Source: Yinghuangia elevatio
Lineage (GTDB): Bacteria; Actinomycetota; Actinomycetes; Streptomycetales; Streptomycetaceae
Length of the DNA: 35,041 nt
Direction: 5' to 3'
NCBI RefSeq assembly: GCF_040649515.1
Contig: NZ_JBEZFP010000101.1
Span: 1 to 35,041 of the forward strand
The notes under the pieces are model-generated. The model was not told the origin of the DNA, searched no databases, and saw only the letters and a program-made list of their open reading frames with translations. The position numbers and the translations under genes are program-made. Numbering within the stretch: the first letter of the stretch is position 1; each line of letters opens with the position of its first letter. Shown here piece by piece: positions 1 through 6,703 of the stretch.

Positions 1-1662
1 GTGTGGACGGCCCTTCGCGAGACCCCGGGCGTGCTCGGCTACAACCTCTACGGCCCCACCGAATACACCATCAACACCCTCGGCGCCGGCACCGACGAAT
101 CACCAACCCCCGCACTGGGCCGCCCGATCCACAACACCGAGGTGTACGTCCTGGACCGCCATCTGCGGCCCGTCCCGCCCGGGGTGCCGGGCGAGTTGTA
201 CGTGGCCGGGTGCGGCCTGGCGCGGGCGTACCACGACAACGCGGGCCAGACCGCCGCCCGCTTCGTCCCCAACCCCTACGGACCACCCGGCACCCGCCTC
301 TACCGCACCGGCGACCTCACCCGACACCGCCCCGACGGCACCCTCGACTACCTCGGCCGCACCGACCACCAAACCAAAATCCGCGGCCACCGCATCGAAC
401 CCACCGAAATCGAAACCACCCTCACCACCCACCCCCACATCACCCACGCGGCGGTGACGCCCACGGCGGACCGGCAGCGCCTGGTGGCGTACATCGTCGG
501 CGGCGCGGACCCGGACGAGGTGCGGTCCTGGCTGGCCGAGCGGCTGCCGGACTACATGGTGCCGGGCATCTTCGTCGCCTTGGACGTGCTCCCGCTGACC
601 GTGAACGGCAAGCTCGACCGGGACGCGCTGCCCGCGCCCGACCTCGCCGACGCCGTGTCGGCGCGCGGCCCGCGGAACGACGACGAGGCCGAGCTGTGCC
701 GGATCTTCGCGGCGGTGCTGGACCTCCCGCGGGTCGGCGTCGACGACGACTTCTTCGCATTGGGCGGGCACTCGCTGCTCGCCGTACGCCTGGTGTCGTT
801 GATCCGGGACGCGGGCCTCACGGCCGATCCGGCGGCGGTGACGGTGGCGACCGTGCTCACCGCGACCACCCCCGCGGCACTCGCCGAACGCCTCGGCGCG
901 GGCCGGGAACGCGGCGACGCGGCGTTTGCGCCGCTGCTGCCGCTGCGTCCGGACGGGGCACTGCCGCCGCTGTTCTGCATCCACCCGGGCTTCGGCCTGG
1001 CCTGGCCGTACGCCGCGCTGCTGCCCTTCGTGCCCGACTCCCGTCCGGTGTACGGGCTTCAGTCGCCGGTCGTGTCCGGCGCCGAACCCGCCGCGTCGCT
1101 GGAGGAGTTGGCGGCCGAGTACCTGGCGAGGATCCGGCGTGTGCAGCCGCACGGTCCGTACCACCTGCTGGGCTGGTCGTTCGGCGGCGAAATGGCGTAC
1201 GCGCTGGCCGGGCTGCTGCAACGGGCCGGCGAGGAGGTGCGGTTCCTCGCAGTCCTGGACGCCCAGCCGCCTGTACCTCTTGCGGGTGGCGAAGGCCGTT
1301 CCGGGGCCGACGGGTTCGACGCCGGCGCGGCGCGCGAGCACCTGACCCGCGCGGTGCCCGGGGACGCGGACGTGCTCGCGGGGCTCGGCGACGACGTGGT
1401 CGACCGCCTCCTTGCGGCCCGGTCGGTGCACGAATACCTGTCGCCGTCAACGCCCTTCGAACCGTTCGGCGGCGATCTGCTCTGTGTGGTGGCGGCCGGC
1501 AACGGTCGGCAGGCCGGTGCGGCGGCGTGGCGCGAGCGGATCCGCGGCACCGTCCATGCACACGAAGTGCCGTACGACCATGACGATCTCCTGTCCCGCG
1601 ATGCCGTCGCCGTCATCGGCCCGCTGCTGCGGGACGCCTTCGCGCGCCTTGCCGCGCCCTGA
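1..1662 (+). CDS. NRPS, C-terminal fragment (A domain end - carrier - thioesterase)
   Basis: This is the 3' end of a non-ribosomal peptide synthetase; the true start lies before the window, so the GTG at base 1 is internal. In order, the fragment shows the A5 motif NLYGPTEYTI (about residues 15-24), A7 YRTGDL, A8 with GHRIEP, and A10 NGKLDRDAL. It then has a phosphopantetheine-attachment motif LGGHSLLA (about 252-259) and a type I thioesterase with the nucleophile motif GWSFGGE (about 388-394) and a late catalytic-His candidate in YDHDDLL. The thioesterase makes this the terminating module, which releases or cyclises the peptide. The specificity-conferring part of the A domain is mostly outside the window, so its amino acid cannot be called. 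It sits next to siderophore uptake, hydroxylase, MbtH and salicylate synthase genes, so a siderophore product is inferred. Codon use changes abruptly near base 450 (see findings). Confidence 0.93.
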   Translation: MWTALRETPGVLGYNLYGPTEYTINTLGAGTDESPTPALGRPIHNTEVYVLDRHLRPVPPGVPGELYVAGCGLARAYHDNAGQTAARFVPNPYGPPGTRLYRTGDLTRHRPDGTLDYLGRTDHQTKIRGHRIEPTEIETTLTTHPHITHAAVTPTADRQRLVAYIVGGADPDEVRSWLAERLPDYMVPGIFVALDVLPLTVNGKLDRDALPAPDLADAVSARGPRNDDEAELCRIFAAVLDLPRVGVDDDFFALGGHSLLAVRLVSLIRDAGLTADPAAVTVATVLTATTPAALAERLGAGRERGDAAFAPLLPLRPDGALPPLFCIHPGFGLAWPYAALLPFVPDSRPVYGLQSPVVSGAEPAASLEELAAEYLARIRRVQPHGPYHLLGWSFGGEMAYALAGLLQRAGEEVRFLAVLDAQPPVPLAGGEGRSGADGFDAGAAREHLTRAVPGDADVLAGLGDDVVDRLLAARSVHEYLSPSTPFEPFGGDLLCVVAAGNGRQAGAAAWRERIRGTVHAHEVPYDHDDLLSRDAVAVIGPLLRDAFARLAAP

Positions 1663-1750
1663 TCCTCGTGTGCCGTGGCGGCGCGCCCGACCGGCCGCCG
1701 CCACGCCGCGTGTTCTCGCACCACCCCGTCCAGAAAGGCGACTTCACGAC

Positions 1751-2812
1751 ATGCACAGAACCGGTACCCACCGCGGCTTCCGCCGCTTGGCCGCCGCGGG
1801 TGTCACCGCGGCCCTCGCACTTGGGCTCGCGGCCTGCGGCGACGACGACAAGGACGACACCGGCAGCGCGTCCACGTCGACGCCTGCCGCGTCCGCGCCC
1901 GCCAATTCGGCGCCGGCGGCCGCCGCGTACCCGGTCACGATCACGCACAAGCTCGGGACCACCACCATCAAGGAGGCCCCCAAGCGCATCGTGGCGCTCG
2001 GCGAGGGCGACCAGGACGCCGCACTGGCGCTCGCGGTCTCGCTCGCCGGGATGGTGGAGACCACCCCGCCGGACGGGATAGCCCCCTGGGCGAAGCCCAA
2101 GCTCGGGAGCAGCAAGCCCGAGCTGATCACCATGGGCGAGAACGGCGCGCCGATCGAGAAGGTGCTCGCCCTCAAGCCGGACCTGATCCTGGCGAACACC
2201 GACTACTGGATCGAGCAGGAATACGAGAAGCTCTCGAAGATCGCGCCCACCACGGCGTTCGAGACCGGTCCGTCGCAGGACACCTGGCAGCAGGTGACCC
2301 TGCAGGTCGGCAAGGCGCTCGGCAAGTCCGCCGAGGCGCAGAAGCTGGTCACCGACCTCGAAGCGAAGGTCGCCGCGGTGGGCACCACCTACCCGGAGAT
2401 CAAGGGCAAGTCGTTCGCGCTCACCAACGCGCAGAACGCGGGCACCATCGCGGTGCTCAAGGACAAGTCCGACACCTCGGTGAAGCTCCTGGCCGGCTTC
2501 GGCATGACCTTCCCCGACACCGTCGCGAACCTGCCCGGCGCCGGCTTCGCGGCCGAACTGAGCATGGAGCGCCTGGACGTACTCGAAGTGGACATCCTGC
2601 TGAGCAACTACAACGCGGACGCCGACCTGCAGAAGGCGATCGAGGCCAACCCCCAGTTCGCCAAACTGAACGTGGTGAAGCGCGGGTCCTACATCCCGCT
2701 GGACTCCAACGACTTCTGGGCGCTGCGGGCCCCCACTCCGCTCGCGGTCGAGTACGTGATCGACAAGATCATGCCGCGAATCTCGCAGGCGGCGAAGGCA
2801 CCGCGTACCTGA
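1751..2812 (+). CDS. Ferric-siderophore ABC transporter, substrate-binding lipoprotein
   Basis: A 353-residue FecB/FepB-type periplasmic-binding lipoprotein that should capture the iron-loaded siderophore outside the membrane and hand it to a FecCD permease. The N terminus has Arg residues, a hydrophobic stretch and a lipobox LGLAAC with the lipidated Cys at about residue 29. A Ser/Ala/Pro-rich linker follows. The mature part has the family hallmarks KRIVALGEGDQDAALAL and LKPDLILANTDY. The ATG at 1751 is chosen because it gives a complete lipoprotein signal and follows AGAAAGG at a plausible distance. It lies 88 bp after the NRPS stop on the same strand, so co-transcription is likely. A strong hairpin follows the gene. 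The matching permeases are 5-7 kb away on the other strand, and no ATPase is in the window. Confidence 0.93.
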   Translation: MHRTGTHRGFRRLAAAGVTAALALGLAACGDDDKDDTGSASTSTPAASAPANSAPAAAAYPVTITHKLGTTTIKEAPKRIVALGEGDQDAALALAVSLAGMVETTPPDGIAPWAKPKLGSSKPELITMGENGAPIEKVLALKPDLILANTDYWIEQEYEKLSKIAPTTAFETGPSQDTWQQVTLQVGKALGKSAEAQKLVTDLEAKVAAVGTTYPEIKGKSFALTNAQNAGTIAVLKDKSDTSVKLLAGFGMTFPDTVANLPGAGFAAELSMERLDVLEVDILLSNYNADADLQKAIEANPQFAKLNVVKRGSYIPLDSNDFWALRAPTPLAVEYVIDKIMPRISQAAKAPRT

Positions 2813-2869
2813 CCGGCTGCGGCAGCGCGCACGAACGGCCGCCCGGCTGACGGACGGACGGAGAGACGA

Positions 2870-2905
2870 CTGATGGGCGGCCCCCTCGTGGGGGCCGCCC
2901 ATCAG
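2870..2905. terminator. Bidirectional terminator hairpin, perfect 16-bp stem
   Basis: Bases 2870-2885 and 2890-2905 are exact reverse complements (CTGATGGGCGGCCCCC and its partner) around a 4-base loop TCGT. The hairpin lies between two convergent genes, the binding protein ending at 2812 and panD ending at 2953, so it can end transcription from both sides. There is no T-run, as is usual in high-GC actinomycetes. Confidence 0.9.
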
Positions 2906-2952
2906 CCTTGTGCGGGTGTGCCGCCGCATGTCGCGCGGGATGCGACGCCCGG

Positions 2953-3378
2953 TCAGACGCCCGCCGCGAGCACCGTGCCCGGGATCTGGTCGGGCGCGCC
3001 CGGCACCGGCTCGGAGGCGTCGTCACCCAGGGCCACGATGCGGTTGTCGGCGTCGACGTGCACGACGCGCGGGGTGTGCGCGGCCAGTTCGGCGTCGTCG
3101 ACGAGGCCGAAGGCCATGATGATGAGCAGGTCGCCGGGGTGCACCAGGCGTGCGGCGGCGCCGTTCGCGCCGATGACGCCGGAGCCACGCGGGCCGGGGA
3201 TGACGTACGTCGTCAGGCGGGACCCGTTGTCGATGTCGACGACCTGGACGACCTCGTTCGCGACGATCCCGGCCGCGTCGAGGAGGTCCTCGTCGACAGT
3301 CAGGGAGCCGACGTAGTGCAGGTCCGCCTGGGTGACCCGGGCGCGGTGGATCTTTCCGGAAAGCAGGTTGCGCAGCAC
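2953..3378 (-). CDS. panD: Aspartate 1-decarboxylase (pyruvoyl-dependent)
   Basis: PanD converts L-aspartate to beta-alanine, the precursor of pantothenate and CoA. The 141-residue protein starts at a GTG (3376-3378), which places the self-cleavage site at Gly24-Ser25 (YVGS), exactly as in the family. Lys9, His11, Tyr22, Arg54 and Tyr58 are also at the expected positions. The gene follows the MbtH-like gene by 13 bp on the same strand, at the end of the hydroxylase-exporter-MbtH operon, and not with panB or panC. This context suggests a dedicated beta-alanine supply for the siderophore NRPS; that role is inference. The activity assignment rests on the motif positions and is strong. Confidence 0.93.
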   Translation of the reverse strand: MLRNLLSGKIHRARVTQADLHYVGSLTVDEDLLDAAGIVANEVVQVVDIDNGSRLTTYVIPGPRGSGVIGANGAAARLVHPGDLLIIMAFGLVDDAELAAHTPRVVHVDADNRIVALGDDASEPVPGAPDQIPGTVLAAGV

Positions 3379-3391
3379 GATCGGTCCTCGC

Positions 3392-3643
3392 TCAGTCCTC
3401 GTTCGCGGCGGTGGCGCCGGGGGTTGCGGCGGCGGCGGTTGCGGCGGCCAGGCTGCGCGGACGCAGGTCGGTCCAGTGCGCGTCGATGTACTCCAGGCAC
3501 GCGGCCCGGGCGCCGGGTCCGTACACGGTGCGCCAGCCGGCCGGGACGTCGAGGAACGTCGGCCACAGCGCGTGCTGGCCTTCGTCGTTGACGACGGCGA
3601 GGAACTCGCCGTCCTCGTCGTCAAACGGGTTGGTGGCGGTCAT
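3392..3643 (-). CDS. MbtH-like protein (NRPS adenylation-domain partner)
   Basis: An 83-residue MbtH-family protein. These small proteins bind NRPS adenylation domains and are often needed for their folding and activity. The signature is clear: NPFDDEDGEFLAVVNDEGQH near the start, then LWP, VPAGW, CLEYI and WTDLRPRSL with the conserved Trp residues. An Ala-rich tail of about 17 residues extends beyond the core domain. The start ATG lies 23 bp inside the end of the upstream exporter gene, so translation is probably coupled, and panD follows 13 bp after the stop. Its presence supports an NRPS product from this locus. Confidence 0.96.
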   Translation of the reverse strand: MTATNPFDDEDGEFLAVVNDEGQHALWPTFLDVPAGWRTVYGPGARAACLEYIDAHWTDLRPRSLAAATAAAATPGATAANED

Positions 3644-5267
3644 CGGGGTCCTGCCTTTCTGCGAGGGCGTCGATTGCGAGGGCCGGGACGGCGGCGCCGT
3701 CGACGGTGTCTGTGCCGGTGCCGGTGTCGGCGAAGTCGGTGGCGTCGCGGGGGTCCCGGGTGTCACCGGTACGTTCACCGGCGGCTCCGTCGCCGTCGTC
3801 GGCGCCGCCGGTCAGGGTGGCCTTGCGGAGTGCGGGGGAACCCGACGCGACAGCGCCGACGGCGGCCACGCAGGCGACGCCGCCGGCCATCAGGACCGTG
3901 CCGGGGGCGACGAGCTTGGCGCCGACGCCCGCCAGCGCGTTGCCGGCCGACGGTGCGGCGGTGGCCTGGGCGAGCCAGAGGCTGCCCACCCGGCCTTGCA
4001 GGTGGTCGGGCGTGTACGCCTGGATCAGCGCGCGCCGCAGGATCTCCGAGATGGTGTCGGCGTATCCGGCGAGCGCGAGCAACGGAATTGCCAGCCAGAG
4101 CAGATCCGCGGCGCCGAAGGCGGCGACCGCGAGCCCCCATCCGGCCGCGGCGGCGGCGAGCGCGACGCCCGGCCGGGTGGTGCGGCCCGTCCAGCCGCTG
4201 GTGAGCGCGCCGAGGAAGGCGCCGACGGACGGGGCGCTGTACAGGAGCCCGACGGTGATCGGGCCGCCGTCGAAGACGTGTTCACCCATTTGCGGGAAGA
4301 GCACGTACGGCATGGCCAGGACGACGGCGAACAGGTCGACGAGCATCAGCGCGCGGATCACCGGATCGGCGCGCACGTGCCGGAATCCGGCGGCGATCTC
4401 GTGCAGCGGATGGGTGCCTTCGGGCTCGGCCGCCTCATCCTCCGACACGGCTCGGGGCGCGACTTCGGCCACGACTTCGGGCACTGCCTTCGCCTCGACT
4501 TCGGGCGCGAGCCGATCCCCTGCTGTTGCGGTGGCGGCATTCACGTCGGCTTGCCCGGCCACCGGGGCTTCCGCGGCCCCCGCGGCCCCCGCGTCCGCCG
4601 CGTCCGCCGCCTCCGCACCGGGCTTTCCCGGCTGCCCGGCCTGCCCGGCCGGTTCGGGCCGCTCCGGGCGCAGTTCGGGAAGGCGCCACAGCAGCACCGC
4701 GCCCACCGCGAAGCCCGACGCGTCGAGCAGGTAGCAGGTCGCGACGCCGGGCCCGGCCGCGACCAGACCGGCGACCATGGGCCCGACCATCGCGCCGAAC
4801 TGCGTGGTGAGCGTGAGCAGCGCACCTGCGGCGGCCAGTTGTTTCCGTCCGACCAGTGCCGGGGTCACGGCCATGAGCGCGGGCGCGCCGAGCCCGTTGA
4901 CCAGGCCGGCGGCGACGGCCAGGAGGTAGATGACCCACAGCCGAGGGTTGTCCGCCAGCGCGTTGACGGCGAGCGCGAGGACCACGACCGCGGCGCCGGC
5001 CCGGGTGCCGAGGATGATCTTGCGGCGGTCGGTGCGGTCGGCGACCACGCCGCCGGTGAGCAGGCCGACGCACAGGCTCACCGCGATGACGATGTTGACC
5101 ATGCCGACGTGCAGCGAGGATCCGCCGATGTCGTAGACCTGGATGCTGGCCGCGACCGAAGTGAGCGCGGTGCCCAGCATCGACAGTGCGGAGGCGGCGA
5201 ACAGCAGCCGGAATTCCCGGCTTTCGCGGAGCGGGGTGGTGTCCGCGGCGATCTCCCCGAGCCGCAT
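3621..5267 (-). CDS. MFS transporter, probable siderophore exporter (EntS-like)
   Basis: A 548-residue major facilitator protein resembling EntS-type siderophore exporters. The N-terminal half (about 20-195) and C-terminal half (about 298-490) are strongly hydrophobic, with the MFS loop motif DRTDRRK at about 77-83. The two halves are separated by an unusually long Ala/Pro/Gly/Glu-rich segment at about residues 200-285, and a polar acidic tail of about 60 residues ends the protein. Family members are usually near 420 residues, so both are additions. The gene starts 2 bp after the hydroxylase stop and overlaps the MbtH-like gene by 23 bp, so it is in the same operon. Export of the apo-siderophore is inferred from the family and context. 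Confidence 0.88.
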   Translation of the reverse strand: MRLGEIAADTTPLRESREFRLLFAASALSMLGTALTSVAASIQVYDIGGSSLHVGMVNIVIAVSLCVGLLTGGVVADRTDRRKIILGTRAGAAVVVLALAVNALADNPRLWVIYLLAVAAGLVNGLGAPALMAVTPALVGRKQLAAAGALLTLTTQFGAMVGPMVAGLVAAGPGVATCYLLDASGFAVGAVLLWRLPELRPERPEPAGQAGQPGKPGAEAADAADAGAAGAAEAPVAGQADVNAATATAGDRLAPEVEAKAVPEVVAEVAPRAVSEDEAAEPEGTHPLHEIAAGFRHVRADPVIRALMLVDLFAVVLAMPYVLFPQMGEHVFDGGPITVGLLYSAPSVGAFLGALTSGWTGRTTRPGVALAAAAAGWGLAVAAFGAADLLWLAIPLLALAGYADTISEILRRALIQAYTPDHLQGRVGSLWLAQATAAPSAGNALAGVGAKLVAPGTVLMAGGVACVAAVGAVASGSPALRKATLTGGADDGDGAAGERTGDTRDPRDATDFADTGTGTDTVDGAAVPALAIDALAERQDPDDRHQPV

Positions 5268-5269
5268 GG

Positions 5270-6589
5270 TCAGTTCTTCCGGGTCGGGGACTGGTCGGCG
5301 CCGCGGTGGTCGCGGACCGATCCGAGGATCTCGCCGGCCCGGACCGCGATGTTGGAGAGCAGGGTGGAACTGAGGCCGTGGGTGTGCTCGGTGCCGCCTT
5401 GCAGGTAGATGCCGGCGGTGACGTGCGGTGCGGTGGCCGCGCGGTAGTCCCGGCCGAGGCGGGGGCGTCCGAAACCGTCGCGCAGGCAGGCGTCGGCGGT
5501 GTCGCCGAGCAAGGCGAGGGCGTCGTGCGGGCGGTAGCCGGTGGCGTAGACGACGGCGTCGGCGTCCAGCGTCTCGGTCTTGCCGGTGGGCAGGTACTCG
5601 ATGTCGAGGCGCGCGCGTTCGGGCCCGTCCTGCATCGCCGTGATGCGGGAGGCGTGCCGGATGCGCAGGCGTTCGCGGCCGAGGACTCGTTCCTCGTAAA
5701 CGGTGCGATAGAGGTCGGCGATCAGATCCCCGTCCACCACCGAGTAGTTGGTGTTGCGGTGGTAGGCGGTGAGCATGTCCTTGACGTCTTCGGGTGAGTC
5801 GAAGTAGTCGTCGACGGCTGATGGGTCGAAGATGCGGTTGGCGAACGGGCTGTCGTCCGCGGGTGCGTAGCCGTAGCGGGAGAAGACCGCGTGCACTTCG
5901 GCGTCGGGGAAGCGCCGGTGCAGATAGTCGGCGCTCTCCGCGGCGCTCTGGCCGGAGCCGACCACGACCGCGGTCCGGATCGTTGCGGGGTCGGCAGCGG
6001 CGACGCGCGGGACGAGTTCGCTGTTGTGCCAGATGCGGGAGGAGGCGACGACGCCTTCGGGCAGGCGCGGGGAGAGACCGGGTGCGATGACGACGTTGCG
6101 GGCGCGGTACGTGCGGGTGCCGCCGTCGGCCGTGGTGGCGGTGACGTCGAACGCGTCTGTCTGACCATCCGTCATCACCGGTGTTATCGCTGTCACTTCG
6201 GTTCCGTATCGGACCGAGTCGGCGACGCGCGCGGCGGCCCATTCGAGATAGCCGTGGAATTCGGCGCGGAGCGGGAAAAAGGACTTGCCGTTGACGAACG
6301 CCACCAGGCGTCCGGCGGAGTGCAGATACGAGACGAAGCTGAAGTCGCTGGTCGGATTGCGCATCGTGACCAGGTCCTTGAGGAAGGAGACCTGCATGGT
6401 GGCACCGTCGACGAGCATGCCGCGATGCCACCCGAATTGCCTTTGCCTTTCCAGGAACAAGGCGTCTATCGGATCGTCCGCCGTCGCATTGTGTTCGGCG
6501 ACGGCGACGGCGAGCGCGAGATTGCTCGGGCCGAAGCCGACGCCCACGAAGTCATGGACGAAGTCTGGCGCGTGGGCGAGGTCAGGCAT
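5270..6589 (-). CDS. L-ornithine/L-lysine N-monooxygenase (siderophore hydroxylase)
   Basis: A 439-residue flavin-dependent N-hydroxylating monooxygenase of the SidA/PvdA/IucD family. It uses FAD, NADPH and O2 to hydroxylate a side-chain amine, the first step towards a hydroxamate iron ligand. Visible motifs are the FAD-binding GVGFGPSNLAL (about 16-26), the NADPH-binding VVVGSGQSAAES in the middle, and YATGYRP near the C terminus. The segment SRYGYAPADDSPFANRIFDP favours ornithine over lysine, but this is a family impression and not a proof. It heads the operon with exporter, MbtH and panD. The 19 bases directly upstream of the ATG form an iron box, with no Shine-Dalgarno sequence, so the mRNA may be leaderless. 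Confidence 0.92.
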   Translation of the reverse strand: MPDLAHAPDFVHDFVGVGFGPSNLALAVAVAEHNATADDPIDALFLERQRQFGWHRGMLVDGATMQVSFLKDLVTMRNPTSDFSFVSYLHSAGRLVAFVNGKSFFPLRAEFHGYLEWAAARVADSVRYGTEVTAITPVMTDGQTDAFDVTATTADGGTRTYRARNVVIAPGLSPRLPEGVVASSRIWHNSELVPRVAAADPATIRTAVVVGSGQSAAESADYLHRRFPDAEVHAVFSRYGYAPADDSPFANRIFDPSAVDDYFDSPEDVKDMLTAYHRNTNYSVVDGDLIADLYRTVYEERVLGRERLRIRHASRITAMQDGPERARLDIEYLPTGKTETLDADAVVYATGYRPHDALALLGDTADACLRDGFGRPRLGRDYRAATAPHVTAGIYLQGGTEHTHGLSSTLLSNIAVRAGEILGSVRDHRGADQSPTRKN

Positions 6590-6608
6590 GAAGGTGAGGC
6601 TAACCTAA
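6590..6608 (-). promoter_or_regulatory. Iron box (DmdR/IdeR-type) at the hydroxylase operon
   Basis: The plus-strand sequence GAAGGTGAGGCTAACCTAA matches the actinobacterial iron-box consensus TTAGGTTAGGCTAACCTAA at 16 of 19 positions. It abuts the start codon of the hydroxylase (ATG at 6587-6589). Under iron-replete conditions a DmdR/IdeR-type repressor is expected to block the operon. Confidence 0.88.
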
Positions 6609-6647
6609 TCAAACGCGCGTCACCAGGCCTGCCGGAGAGGCCATGTT

Positions 6648-6666
6648 TTAGGGTAGGCTCACCTAA
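6648..6666 (+). promoter_or_regulatory. Iron box (DmdR/IdeR-type) upstream of salicylate synthase
   Basis: TTAGGGTAGGCTCACCTAA matches the consensus TTAGGTTAGGCTAACCTAA at 17 of 19 positions. It lies 37 bp before the GTG start of the salicylate synthase and 58 bp (centre to centre) from the box serving the divergent hydroxylase operon. Confidence 0.9.
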
Positions 6667-6703
6667 CTTCCCGGCCCTGCCTGCCTGCACACCGGAGGCC
6701 ACC

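Noticed and set aside
100..1561. Long minus-strand open frames opposite the NRPS fragment
   Set aside because: They are Arg/Gly/Ala-rich frames produced by GC-biased codons of the real plus-strand gene; the plus strand carries all NRPS motifs.
3411..5408. A 665-codon plus-strand frame over the exporter and MbtH genes
   Set aside because: Low-complexity composition with no domain; the minus strand encodes clear MFS and MbtH proteins.
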